A stretch of DNA of 64,000 nt from Lachnospiraceae bacterium UBA3632 (lineage in GTDB: Bacteria; Bacillota; Clostridia; Lachnospirales; Lachnospiraceae), in the NCBI GenBank assembly GCA_002373975.1, contig DFKZ01000039.1, forward strand, positions 25,607 to 89,606, written 5' to 3'. The notes beneath the pieces were generated by a model. It was not told the origin of the DNA. It made no database searches and worked only from the letters and a program-made list of their open reading frames with translations. This document shows positions 33,570 through 42,768 of this stretch, piece by piece (within the stretch, counting starts at the first letter, position 1; each line of letters begins with the position of its first letter). A program made the translations under genes and the position numbers.

Positions 33570-34607
33570 CTATCTGGTCTGAAGAAATATCTGTTCGCGT
33601 TTGGCGGCTTCATCCTCGGGGTACATCTCAAGATAACTGCCTATCAGAGCCTGGGCTTTTTTGAACTCCCCCAGATGTTCATAGGCAACGATCTCGTTAA
33701 AGGCAAGGCTGCGCATAACCGAGGGATCTCCTGCCTGCATTCCCGCCTGTATGGCGTCCAGAGCTTTGGCATATTCCCCGAGTTTCATCCTGCAGATGGC
33801 AAGCTGATCGTATATCAGGCACTCCGACGAATTCCTTGCAAGAAAGCTTTCGTATACATTGGATGCATAATTGTACTCGCCTATGGCTTCATAGGATCTG
33901 CCCAGATACAGCGTGGCTTCCGCACTGTCCTGATCGGCATTTCTGGCCTCCTCCAGGGAAACAGCGGCAGTCTGGTAATCCTCCATGTAATAATATAGCT
34001 TACCCTTATCGAGGGCGGAAATGTTCTTTTCGGATCCGTCAAGAATGCCGCTTATGTACTCTAGCCCGGCTTCTTTATAACCTGCATCATCAAGCATCAT
34101 AAATATCTTGATAACAAGAGCGGTATCGTCAGGTGTGATGGATGCCGCTTTGTCAAAGTCGTCCTTCGCCATGGAGAACATGTCCAGCTTAAGGCGCATG
34201 CATCCTCTAAGGTAATATGCTTTTGATTCTTCCCTAAGGTCTATGATCGAAGAATAAACAGCCTCGGCGGCTTCATAATCACCCAGCCCGGCATAAGCAT
34301 CCGCAAGATAATAGTTTATATCGTAATCAATGTCCCTGATGAATCCGTCGCTGAGGGAGAGGGCTTCCAGAAAACTGTCCCTGGCTCCTTCGTAATCAGC
34401 CTGACCCAGTTTGGCAATGCCCCTTCCCCTCGCTATGAGGCGCATATCCTCGCCCGCTTCCTGTGCTTCATCAAAAAGCACCAGCGCATCACTATACTGC
34501 AATGCGCTGATCTGCTGCATTCCTTCTTCAGTTTTACTGTTTGCCCGGCTGCAGCCTGCCAGAATAAAAGCCAGGGCTGCAATGAGCACGAAGAAATATC
34601 TTTTCAT
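33570..34607 (-). CDS. TPR lipoprotein
   Basis: The 345-residue protein has a lipoprotein signal: lipobox L16-A-G-C19, then about nine tetratricopeptide repeats (AYYLRGCMRLKLDMFSMAKDDFDKA is typical). It is probably membrane-anchored and extracytoplasmic, acting as a protein-interaction scaffold. The ATG at 34607 lacks a clear ribosome site. An upstream in-frame start extends into the tandem hairpin repeat and is unlikely. pyrF lies 51 bases downstream. Confidence 0.75.
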   Translation of the reverse strand: MKRYFFVLIAALAFILAGCSRANSKTEEGMQQISALQYSDALVLFDEAQEAGEDMRLIARGRGIAKLGQADYEGARDSFLEALSLSDGFIRDIDYDINYYLADAYAGLGDYEAAEAVYSSIIDLREESKAYYLRGCMRLKLDMFSMAKDDFDKAASITPDDTALVIKIFMMLDDAGYKEAGLEYISGILDGSEKNISALDKGKLYYYMEDYQTAAVSLEEARNADQDSAEATLYLGRSYEAIGEYNYASNVYESFLARNSSECLIYDQLAICRMKLGEYAKALDAIQAGMQAGDPSVMRSLAFNEIVAYEHLGEFKKAQALIGSYLEMYPEDEAAKREQIFLQTR

Positions 34608-34625
34608 GGTTAAGTAAAAAAACAA

Positions 34626-34849
34626 GGTATCCGTGCGTGCCATAGGACACCACGCACGGCGTCGATGCTCCGCAAGTTAAGCGCGTAAATGCGTTCGCGC
34701 TTAACTCATCATCGCAAAGTACGCGATGATGTCGGGCTGAGGTATCCGCGCGTGCCATAGGACGCCACGCACGGCGTCGATGCTCCGCAAGTTAAGCGCG
34801 TAAATGCGTTCGCGCTTAACTCATCATCGCAAAGTACGCGATGATGTCG
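34626..34849. repeat. tandem 109-base multi-hairpin repeat, copies 2 and 3
   Basis: Two 109-base copies (34626-34734 and 34741-34849) differ at only two positions and are separated by six bases. Each contains three hairpins: a 9 bp stem around CATAGGAC, an 11 bp stem AGTTAAGCGCG with loop TAAATGCGTT, and a 9 bp stem CATCATCGC with loop AAAGTAC. The last copy ends one base from the mscL stop codon (TAG, 34851-34853). The middle and last hairpins correspond to those at 4.6 kb. No coding potential is seen. Confidence 0.9.
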
Positions 34850-34850
34850 A

Positions 34851-35324
34851 CTATAATTGGCTGGTGCAGTGAGGGCAACGGGTTGCCTGGATGTCGATCT
34901 CCGAACGGCAGTAAGGGCACATCTTTGTGGTGGGCTCTTCTTTTCCTTCTGCCTGCTTTTTCTTGGTAGCATTCCTGATTGCGTTGATTCCCTTTATAAG
35001 TAAGAAAAGTGCAAGCGCGGTGATGAGGAATGTGATTATTGCGGAGATAAAGTTTCCGAAGCAAAAAACAGGATACTCGATGCCGGCATCGAAATAGTCA
35101 TTGAGCCATGTGATCCACGGAAATTTGACGGTAAGATTCATGCTGTCAAAGCTGAATCCTCCGAATATGGTATTAATGAACGGATTAAGAATATCAGCAA
35201 CAAGCGAATTTACTATCGCTGTAAAAGCACCGCCGATGATGATACCGACAGCCATGTCAAGGACATTTCCCTTTGTGATAAATTCTTTGAATTCTTTGAA
35301 AATACCTTTTTTCTTTCCACTCAT
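34851..35324 (-). CDS. mscL: large-conductance mechanosensitive channel with C-terminal zinc ribbon
   Basis: MscL opens under membrane tension to release solutes. The 157-residue protein has the conserved N-terminal FKEFITKGNVLDMAVGIIIGGAFTAIVNSLV, a second membrane segment near 85-105, and a C-terminal zinc ribbon (CPYC ... CPHC), absent from typical MscL. The ATG at 35324 has GGAGGAT about 8 bases upstream. The tandem hairpin repeat abuts its stop codon. Confidence 0.92.
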   Translation of the reverse strand: MSGKKKGIFKEFKEFITKGNVLDMAVGIIIGGAFTAIVNSLVADILNPFINTIFGGFSFDSMNLTVKFPWITWLNDYFDAGIEYPVFCFGNFISAIITFLITALALFLLIKGINAIRNATKKKQAEGKEEPTTKMCPYCRSEIDIQATRCPHCTSQL

Positions 35325-35457
35325 TTTTTTATCCTCCGAAAGGTTATAATATTGCCGGCGCACCATGCGCTCCAAACGCTTTTATTGTACCAATTTTAAC
35401 TCGCATCATCAAGGCTTTTTGGCAAAATTATACAAAAGAGACAGCCCTTTTTTCTAC

Positions 35458-35486
35458 TTGACTCCGGCGCTGTAAATCATTATATT
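35458..35486 (+). promoter_or_regulatory. promoter of comEC
   Basis: TTGACT (35458-35463) and TATATT (35481-35486) are 17 bases apart, about 40 bases before the GTG start. Confidence 0.65.
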
Positions 35487-35526
35487 TTATTCTAAATTCT
35501 TTACCGCAGATTAAGGGGAAAATGCT

Positions 35527-37986
35527 GTGAAAAGACCACTGTTTTTTGTGTGTCTCTGTGTCACAGCCGTCGTTGCCGTCCTTGGTCTGTCAGGTGTTTT
35601 CACCCATCCGTTTAAAAGTGAAATAATCTCCGGTACAGACAGTAAGCCGGTATATGTTTCGGGCACCGTTTCGCGCAGGGACTCCAAATACTATTATTTA
35701 AAAGAATTACATTTCTGTGATGAGAAATCCGACCTGCTTCCCGGACTGAAAAAAAGGGCGACGGTTATTGTCAGCAGAGAGGATCTGACCTGCTTTCTGC
35801 CTGTGGGAAGCAGTGTCTGTCTGCGTGGCAGATTCTCTGCATTTAAGCACGCAACCAATCCCGGTGAATTTGATATGTCGGATTATTATGCGGAGCTTGG
35901 TATGATCGGGAGGATTTCAGATCCATCAATCGAATCAGGGCCATACGGAAAAAGTGCATTTTCTGAAGGGCTTGCTGCCGCACGCGAATCCTTTGAAAAA
36001 AGGCTGTATACGATTTTCCCCGGGCGGGAGGCTTCGATCCTTGCCGATCTGCTTCTCGGGGAGCGTGCGGGGCTTGATGAAGATATCAAAAAGCTTTATA
36101 CCCGCTGCGGAATAGCTCATATTCTGTCCATTTCCGCTCTTCATGTCTCTATCATCGGGATGGGCCTGTATGGGCTTCTTCGCAGATTGAGGGTACCTGT
36201 TCCGGTATCGGCGCTGATCGGTGCCTCAGTACTTATCATTTACGGAATAATGACCGGCATGAGCATTTCGGCAATGCGCGCTATAGGAATGTATATTTTA
36301 AAGCTGGGAGCGGATGTTTGCGCCAGGACCCCGGACAGAGCCACCAGCCTTATGCTTGTGTGCGCGCTTTTGGCTGTTTTTCTTCCGTCAAGGATACTCA
36401 GCTGCGGTTTTCTTCTTTCTTTCGGCGCTGTGGCGGGGATCAGCTTTGTGGCGCCGGCGATTTACAGCTATGCCCGCGGCGTAAAAAGCTATCTCCGGCC
36501 CGGTGTGGCGGCGGGGCATGAGTGCTTTGCGTCTATGTATTTTCACAAGGCCTGCAAAGCTTTTTTCTCATCACTGAATGCAAGTTTTTCCGCCGCTCTC
36601 ACAACCCTGCCCGTCATCCTGTGGTTCTACTATGAAGTGCCGGTATATGGCGTTTTTCTGAATATTGTAATTCTGCCTTCTATGTCCCTGTTAATGATCA
36701 GCGCACTTATCGCCATGCTCATACCCGGAGGTGGCATACTGGGCACTCCCGCATATTTTATCCTAAGAGGGTTTGAAGTACTGTGCCGCCTTACCGACAG
36801 GCTGCCCGGCGGTATGTGGAACCCGGGGAGGCCTGCTTTGTGGGAAGTGATCCTGTACTATACGATTTTGCTGCTTTTTGTACTGTTTTCCGACGAAGAA
36901 AAAAGAATCCGGATGTTCCGTGCCATATCTTCCCTTTTGAGCCGTAAAAAATCCTGTATCCGACTTCCCGAAGGCCTTCGAACGAGACACTTTATACCTG
37001 CTTTTAAAAATCTCTCTCCATTTTTTATGGTAATCCTAATGGTATTTCTGATGGTTTTTCTTATGGCGCTGCCCCGCCTTCCCAAAAACTCCCTTATCAT
37101 GCTGGATGTGGGTCAGGGGGATGGTTTTATTTACTATACGGATGCCCGGGAGGTTTATCTATTCGATGGGGGTTCATCATCCAACAATTCTCTCGGGCAG
37201 TATATGCTGAAACCGGCACTTAAATACTACGGTTTTTCACATATAGATGCAGCATTTGTCTCCCACCCGGATACCGACCATCTGAGCGGGCTGATGGACA
37301 TACTTGAAAACAGGGATGATTGGGGATTTAAGGTCGATGAGGTGGTTTTGCCGGGATGTGTCGCGGGGGATCTGCGTATCGTGGATGGCAATACAGACAA
37401 CTATGGTTTACATAATTCAAGTGTCGGTGTCAGTGATGATAGTTTACATAACTTCATGAAGCTTATTCTCCTTGCTTCTACGGAATGCGGGAAAAAGCAG
37501 GTGGTCATTTCCTATATGGATGCCGAAGATGAGTGGAAAAGCGGCTGTAACCGTTTCATATGCCTTCACCCCACTGCGAGCTTTTCCGCCGAAGAGCCGA
37601 ATGAGATGTCGGAATGCATACTCGTTGACTTTTATGGGGATTTGTCCAAAACGCTCCTTCTTACCGGAGATGTACAGGGCTCCGGGGAGGAAGCCATGAC
37701 TTCGGAACTGCAAAAAATAATGGCGGACAAACCTTTAACAATTCTAAAGGTTGCCCACCATGGCTCGAAATATTCAACGCCTGCCGATTTTCTAAAGGTG
37801 GCATCACCGCACCTCGCCCTCATAAGTGCGGGCCGTAATAATCGTTACGGTCACCCTCATAAAGAGGTTATCTCCCGGCTCGGGGATGCAGGCTGCGTAA
37901 TTCTTTCTACCAAAGAAAGCGGCGCGGTTATATTATACATCTCACGCGCAAAAATAGCAGTGCGGATCAGTTCCTGCCGCAACTGA
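35527..37986 (+). CDS. comEC: ComEC/Rec2 DNA uptake channel protein
   Basis: ComEC moves single-stranded DNA across the membrane during natural transformation. The 819-residue protein has an N-terminal DUF4131-like part, a multi-pass ComEC core (HILSISALHVSIIGMGLYG, about 198-216), and a C-terminal metallo-beta-lactamase-like domain with HPDTDHLSG and VAHHGSKYST. GTG start at 35527 with AAGGGGAA upstream; no comEA/comEB is adjacent. An inverted repeat GGATCAGTT/AACTGATCC overlaps its stop. Whether the host is transformable is unknown. Confidence 0.9.
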   Translation: MKRPLFFVCLCVTAVVAVLGLSGVFTHPFKSEIISGTDSKPVYVSGTVSRRDSKYYYLKELHFCDEKSDLLPGLKKRATVIVSREDLTCFLPVGSSVCLRGRFSAFKHATNPGEFDMSDYYAELGMIGRISDPSIESGPYGKSAFSEGLAAARESFEKRLYTIFPGREASILADLLLGERAGLDEDIKKLYTRCGIAHILSISALHVSIIGMGLYGLLRRLRVPVPVSALIGASVLIIYGIMTGMSISAMRAIGMYILKLGADVCARTPDRATSLMLVCALLAVFLPSRILSCGFLLSFGAVAGISFVAPAIYSYARGVKSYLRPGVAAGHECFASMYFHKACKAFFSSLNASFSAALTTLPVILWFYYEVPVYGVFLNIVILPSMSLLMISALIAMLIPGGGILGTPAYFILRGFEVLCRLTDRLPGGMWNPGRPALWEVILYYTILLLFVLFSDEEKRIRMFRAISSLLSRKKSCIRLPEGLRTRHFIPAFKNLSPFFMVILMVFLMVFLMALPRLPKNSLIMLDVGQGDGFIYYTDAREVYLFDGGSSSNNSLGQYMLKPALKYYGFSHIDAAFVSHPDTDHLSGLMDILENRDDWGFKVDEVVLPGCVAGDLRIVDGNTDNYGLHNSSVGVSDDSLHNFMKLILLASTECGKKQVVISYMDAEDEWKSGCNRFICLHPTASFSAEEPNEMSECILVDFYGDLSKTLLLTGDVQGSGEEAMTSELQKIMADKPLTILKVAHHGSKYSTPADFLKVASPHLALISAGRNNRYGHPHKEVISRLGDAGCVILSTKESGAVILYISRAKIAVRISSCRN

Positions 37987-37992
37987 TCCCGG

Positions 37993-38592
37993 TTACACCG
38001 AGCTTCCTGTTTTTATGCAGATCATACCGATGTCGGTCTGGTCCTCTGATACCTCCCGTAATGCCCTTTCAAGAGACTCCTCATCTCTTGCGAAAAAAAG
38101 ACACTCAAGTCTTTCCCTGTCATCGGTGATGGAGGTTTTTGAACCTGCTAATACCAGGGTCGCGCCTTCTTCCAATATGATGATATCATCTCCGGAATAA
38201 AACAGTGCCGTCGCACTCACCCTGCCAAAAGAGCTCTGAAGCAGACAGGCGCAAGGCCCCGATATCAGTGCACAGTTACCTGCGCAGAAAGCAAATGATA
38301 TCTCTCCCTTTTCGGATCTTTCCCGCAAATCGGCAATTTTCTTTTCTTCAAGAAGTTCTTCAAATAAAGTTTCTCTGTCGTTTCCCGGGGATGTGGCTTT
38401 TTTCCTCAGCTTTTGCGCCGCATGATTCTGAAACCATGCCCCTGCTTCAAGAATAAAGCTTTTTATATCCTGCGTTTCTTCATGGCATGTGATCGCCAAA
38501 AGAAGCGGAATATTCCCTTTTTTGATAAGGGCCTTTTCAAGCAAGACCGGCCCTGCTGCGCCTTTTTTTAGTGCTGATGCAAAGTACTCCAT
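37993..38592 (-). CDS. unrecognised protein paired with a Ser/Thr kinase
   Basis: The 199-residue protein has no signal peptide or membrane segment. The N-terminus is helical and basic, the second half strand-rich with a GDDIIILEEGATLVLAGSKTSI stretch. It has several cysteines (FCAGNC, GPCACL). It is just downstream of a protein kinase gene (49 bases) on the same strand, so it could be a kinase substrate, inhibitor or degenerate phosphatase. None of this is proven. It converges on comEC. Confidence 0.55.
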   Translation of the reverse strand: MEYFASALKKGAAGPVLLEKALIKKGNIPLLLAITCHEETQDIKSFILEAGAWFQNHAAQKLRKKATSPGNDRETLFEELLEEKKIADLRERSEKGEISFAFCAGNCALISGPCACLLQSSFGRVSATALFYSGDDIIILEEGATLVLAGSKTSITDDRERLECLFFARDEESLERALREVSEDQTDIGMICIKTGSSV

Positions 38593-38641
38593 GTCCCCTC
38601 TTTTTCCGATAGACCGGCCGTTTCCAGCCGGTGACTACCCT

Positions 38642-39487
38642 CTACAACCTTATATTTTTCTCGTAGACAATTCCTCTTTCCGCTCTGCTCTTTATCAGTT
38701 TTGCAGCTTCTTTTTCAAGCCTTTTGTATGCTCCGGGTGTGCAGCTTGCGATCTCTACCATGCGTTTTGTCACACAGTACATATCGGGAAGTCTTTCTTC
38801 CGGAGCCGCAATGCAACAGTCCTCTATAAGGAGTTCCAGGCTGTAACTGAGCTCCCGGTCATAATCCTGAAGTGGAATGAACTTTTCGTCTGATCCCTTT
38901 TTGGTAGGATTTACCCCTGTGAGCATAAAATGAAAGAGCCGTCCGAATGCATATACATCGGATGATAGTCCCGCATTTCCTTCAAACTGCTCCGGTGCGG
39001 AAGCACCTTTCGTGCCGCTTACCGAATTATCGCTTTCATACAGTCCGCATGCAGACCCGAAATCGACCAGTCTTACTTCTCCTTCCGGAGTTATTACGAT
39101 GTTTTCAGCCTTCAGGTCTCTGAAAACAGCCGGATCATCCTTTGTCTGCAGCCAGCCTATCCCGTCTGCAACACTAAGGGCCATTCTCATGGCCTCCCTC
39201 TGATTAAAGCCCTTTCTACGCTCCAGCACTTCTGCCAGATTCTCTCCGAAAATATACTCCATCAGAATATAATAAGCACCATCTTCTTCTCCCGATTCGA
39301 TATAGGCGGGAAAAAGCGGATGGTCCGCTGCAGAGAGCATCTTTTTCTCCTTCTCCCAGATGCCCCTCTCCTTAAGGACCTTAAGGGCAGCGTATTTGTC
39401 TTCGCCCTTTTCCTTTAATCTGTATACTTTTCCAAAGCTTCCCTCTCCCACAAGTACAGGGGCTTCGTATTTATCGGAAAAATTCAT
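38642..39487 (-). CDS. cytoplasmic Ser/Thr protein kinase
   Basis: The 281-residue protein is a Hanks-type kinase without membrane or PASTA parts. The glycine loop is at 13-22 (VGEGSFGKVY), the lysine at K36, the catalytic loop FRDLKAEN at 122-129 (Phe replaces the usual His), DFG at 142-144 and APE at 164-166. The kinase domain is complete, so it is probably active. It lies 24 bases after rseP at the end of an envelope operon. Confidence 0.85.
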   Translation of the reverse strand: MNFSDKYEAPVLVGEGSFGKVYRLKEKGEDKYAALKVLKERGIWEKEKKMLSAADHPLFPAYIESGEEDGAYYILMEYIFGENLAEVLERRKGFNQREAMRMALSVADGIGWLQTKDDPAVFRDLKAENIVITPEGEVRLVDFGSACGLYESDNSVSGTKGASAPEQFEGNAGLSSDVYAFGRLFHFMLTGVNPTKKGSDEKFIPLQDYDRELSYSLELLIEDCCIAAPEERLPDMYCVTKRMVEIASCTPGAYKRLEKEAAKLIKSRAERGIVYEKNIRL

Positions 39488-39511
39488 TCACTACCTCAAA
39501 TGATCATTTAT

Positions 39512-40687
39512 CTAAAAAAATATGTTCCTGATATCATTAAAGAATACAAGCACGATAAGTATTATAAAGAAGATCATGCCTATAAAATGTACCAGCGCTT
39601 CTTTCTCCCTGGGAACCGGCTTCCCGCGTATTATCTCGAGAAGAATAAATATTAACCTTCCCCCATCGAGAGCCGGGATCGGGAGCAGATTGAGCACTCC
39701 CAGATTGACCGTGAGCATAAGCGCTATGTTCAGCATATTGACAAGAACGGTCGAAAACCCGTACTGCTTAGTCTGCGCGTATGTCTCACCCACGACATTG
39801 ACTGCGATACCCACGGGTCCCGACACATCGGTAGTCTTTACTCTGCCTCTTACCAGCATGAACAGGCTGCCGTAGGTCATCTTGAAATTATACCGCATTT
39901 CATACCAGGTGTATTTAAATGCATCAAGCCCTTTTAGTTCAACAAAAGAGGAGTTGGCAATACCTATGAGATATCTGCCCTCTGCCTCATCATACTTGGG
40001 TACAAGAACCGCAGATTTTCTCTCTCCGTCTCTCTCGTATACAACGAGCACGTTCTTGTGGTCGGATAAAGCATTGAAAAGCACTATGTCCTCATAAAGG
40101 CATATCCTCTGTCCATTCAGGGAGATGATCCTGTCTCCGGGAATAAGGCCCGCTTCCTCGGCAGCACCCCCGGGAATGATCTCGGTAGCGACGGGTTCCC
40201 TGATCGCAATAAGATTGACCATGATAAATGCGATGATAAATCCCAGCACCACATTAAAAACCGGTCCCGCGATTATTACCGCAAGCCTGCGCCATGCGTT
40301 TGCCTCGGTAAATGAGCTGCCGTATTTTTTATCCTGCCCGGATTTTACCGTCTCCGAGCCTTCCGTTTTTTCAACGTCTGCCTTGAAGCCTTCTGACCCA
40401 TAAGCGGCATTTTCGGAGACAGACTTCCCCTTTCCGGCGTTTTTCAGTGTGTCCTCAGGGTCATCCTCTCCCTCAAATACGCAGGCACCTCCGAGAGGAA
40501 GGAGCTTTATCGAATACTTTGTTCCGCCTTTATTCCACTTGATGAGAGTGGGACCAAAGCCTATAAAAAACTCAACTACATGTATCCCGTTAACCTTAGC
40601 GATGAGAAAATGCCCCATCTCGTGGGAAATAACAACAATACAGAATATTATCAGAAACCATAAAACGCTGACTATGGTATTCAGCAT
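39512..40687 (-). CDS. rseP: RIP metalloprotease, site-2 protease (RseP/RasP-like)
   Basis: This intramembrane zinc protease cleaves membrane-spanning regulatory and signal peptide remnants. HEMGH is at H22, E23 and H26, the second site is NLLPIPALDGG near the C-terminus, and a PDZ domain lies between. An unusual acidic/Ser-rich insertion of about 45 residues precedes AWRRLAVIIAGPVFNV. The start overlaps the end of dxr by 7 bases. The kinase gene follows. Confidence 0.92.
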   Translation of the reverse strand: MLNTIVSVLWFLIIFCIVVISHEMGHFLIAKVNGIHVVEFFIGFGPTLIKWNKGGTKYSIKLLPLGGACVFEGEDDPEDTLKNAGKGKSVSENAAYGSEGFKADVEKTEGSETVKSGQDKKYGSSFTEANAWRRLAVIIAGPVFNVVLGFIIAFIMVNLIAIREPVATEIIPGGAAEEAGLIPGDRIISLNGQRICLYEDIVLFNALSDHKNVLVVYERDGERKSAVLVPKYDEAEGRYLIGIANSSFVELKGLDAFKYTWYEMRYNFKMTYGSLFMLVRGRVKTTDVSGPVGIAVNVVGETYAQTKQYGFSTVLVNMLNIALMLTVNLGVLNLLPIPALDGGRLIFILLEIIRGKPVPREKEALVHFIGMIFFIILIVLVFFNDIRNIFF

Positions 40688-41820
40688 CCTTCATATACCT
40701 CCCTTTCGGCATCAAGGATCTCCTCAAGGTTCGGCGACTGGATCGTCCTGTGCGCATTCATCGCCTTTTTGATAATCTCGTAAATATCGGTGAACCCTAT
40801 TTTTCCGTCAAGGAATCTGGCCACTGCCAGTTCGTTTGCGGCATTAAATACCGTGGGCATACTGCCGCCCTCATTTGCGGCTCGAAGAGCCAGCTTGAGT
40901 CCCTCAAATACATCCGGATCGGGCTTTTCGAAGGTCATGCTCCCCACGTCAAACAAGCTGAGCTTCTTTCCATGCATTGGAAGCCTGTCCGGGTAAAAAA
41001 GGGCATACTGTATCGGCAGCTTCATATCCGGAAGTCCCATCTGCCCTATAACAGCGCCATCCTCAAATTCCACTGCGGAATGAAGTATGCTCTGAGGATG
41101 GACCACCACCTCGATATCCGATACCGGGACATTAAAAAGCCACCCTGCCTCCATCACCTCAAGCCCTTTGTTTACAAGCGTAGCAGAGTCCACTGTGATC
41201 TTTTTCCCCATTGACCAGTTGGGGTGCTTAAGCGCATCCTCCACAGTCTTACCCTTCAGCTGCTCACGGGCCATGCCACGGAAGGGCCCGCCGGAAGCTG
41301 TCAGAAGGATCTTTGATATCTTATTTTTTCTCTCTCCGTTAAGCGATTGAAAAATAGCGGAATGCTCGCTGTCAACCGGGAGTATTTTAACGCCCTTTTC
41401 GGCAGCCAACGGCATTATTATATGCCCTGCACAGACAAGCGTCTCCTTATTGGCAAGCGCAATATCCTTTCCTGCCTCAATGGCGGCAATCGTAGGCCTT
41501 ATTCCTATCATTCCGACAACCGCTGTAAGCACAATATCCGCCTCGGAAACAGTGGCCGCCTCTATCAGTCCGTCCATTCCCGAGGATACCTTTGTGTCCG
41601 TATCCGCAATCCTTACTTTTAGTTCCTTTGCGGCTTCCTCTGACCACATAACGGCAAGAGCAGGCCTGTACTTCCTAACCTGCTCTTCCATAAGACCGAC
41701 ATTCTTTCCCGCCGCCAAAGCGACTACCGAAAGCCGGTCGCTGTATTCTTCAATTACCTCGAGTGCCTGGGTTCCGATGGAACCCGTCGATCCGAGAAGT
41801 GATATTTTTTTCATATTCAT
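40681..41820 (-). CDS. dxr: 1-deoxy-D-xylulose 5-phosphate reductoisomerase
   Basis: Dxr makes MEP, the second step of isoprenoid synthesis, feeding undecaprenyl phosphate. The 379-residue protein has the NADPH-binding GSTGSIGTQALEV (residues 9-21), the metal-binding VDSEHSAIFQ, and KKITVDSATLVNKGLEV. The start may be ATG 41820 or the ATG two codons later; neither has a strong ribosome site. It sits between cdsA and rseP in the classic order. Confidence 0.95.
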   Translation of the reverse strand: MNMKKISLLGSTGSIGTQALEVIEEYSDRLSVVALAAGKNVGLMEEQVRKYRPALAVMWSEEAAKELKVRIADTDTKVSSGMDGLIEAATVSEADIVLTAVVGMIGIRPTIAAIEAGKDIALANKETLVCAGHIIMPLAAEKGVKILPVDSEHSAIFQSLNGERKNKISKILLTASGGPFRGMAREQLKGKTVEDALKHPNWSMGKKITVDSATLVNKGLEVMEAGWLFNVPVSDIEVVVHPQSILHSAVEFEDGAVIGQMGLPDMKLPIQYALFYPDRLPMHGKKLSLFDVGSMTFEKPDPDVFEGLKLALRAANEGGSMPTVFNAANELAVARFLDGKIGFTDIYEIIKKAMNAHRTIQSPNLEEILDAEREVYEGC

Positions 41821-41837
41821 AACATGTCTGCTCTATA

Positions 41838-42731
41838 CTAACAATGCGTGGATATCAGTAATAGTGAGAGCACATACACGGCAGGAGCCGCGGAAATAGT
41901 GGAATCAAAGCGATCGATGATTCCCCCGTGCCCCGGTATGAGCTTTGCAAAATCCTTAAAGCCTTTATTTCTTTTGATCCCGGATGCCACCAGATCACCA
42001 AGCATTCCGATCAGTCCGCCGACCAGACAAATAGCAGCGAGAATAAGGAAGAAATAAGGGTTATCATCCACCTCGGTGCCCTTCATTTTACGGAGCGCCG
42101 GCATCACATAGAAGTATCCGTATATTCCGCCGATGACCGCGCTGGAGACAAGTCCTCCTATGCAGCCCGCCAGAGATTTCTTGGGAGAAAGCAGCGGGAA
42201 TATCTTTTTCTTTCCGAAGGCTATCCCGAACAGAAAAGCAAAGGTATCACAGCCCCATGAACTGATAAGTATCATCCAGATCAGATACTTTCCGTAGGGC
42301 TCCGACTCTCTAGTCATGTACACAAAGCCAAGCATCACCGGGCAGTACAGGAACGAAAAAACTATCGCCGCTATCCTGTCGATGGAAACCTTGGGAAAGC
42401 TGAACACATATACAAAAAGAATCGCGATAACAAAGCAGGCAACCACCATAAACTGGTGTACAACATCCTGCATGAACACCATCACGACATAGTAGATTGC
42501 AACAGTGATAAGCCCTATGATATCCAGGTAATCGATCTTTTTCTTAGCCGGAAGCGGAACTCTCTCGGCGCCCGGTTCAGGTGCGGGATTGGCAAATGCC
42601 TTGCTGAGTTCCCAAAACCCTATAAGAGAAATGATCAGAAGGACTCCTGCCAACGGATATCCTCCGAAAATGAATAATGCAAAGGCAAGCGCCAGCATCA
42701 GAATAGCACTTATTGATCTGGTAATAGACAT
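41838..42731 (-). CDS. cdsA: phosphatidate cytidylyltransferase
   Basis: CdsA makes CDP-diacylglycerol from phosphatidic acid and CTP, the entry to phospholipid synthesis. The 297-residue membrane protein has about eight segments and the C-terminal signature KDFAKLIPGHGGIIDRFDS. The ATG is 37 bases after uppS. The order uppS-cdsA-dxr-rseP is the standard Firmicutes arrangement. Confidence 0.95.
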   Translation of the reverse strand: MSITRSISAILMLALAFALFIFGGYPLAGVLLIISLIGFWELSKAFANPAPEPGAERVPLPAKKKIDYLDIIGLITVAIYYVVMVFMQDVVHQFMVVACFVIAILFVYVFSFPKVSIDRIAAIVFSFLYCPVMLGFVYMTRESEPYGKYLIWMILISSWGCDTFAFLFGIAFGKKKIFPLLSPKKSLAGCIGGLVSSAVIGGIYGYFYVMPALRKMKGTEVDDNPYFFLILAAICLVGGLIGMLGDLVASGIKRNKGFKDFAKLIPGHGGIIDRFDSTISAAPAVYVLSLLLISTHC

Positions 42732-42768
42732 CTGTAAATAAAAAACTCCTATCTGATATATATCACGT

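Noticed and set aside
34741..34849. CRISPR array
   Set aside because: Only two repeats of 109 bases with a 6-base spacer; no varied spacers or cas genes.
34709..34972. Open frames across the tandem hairpin repeat
   Set aside because: They owe their length to the duplicated palindromes; they lack ribosome sites and overlap mscL in another frame.
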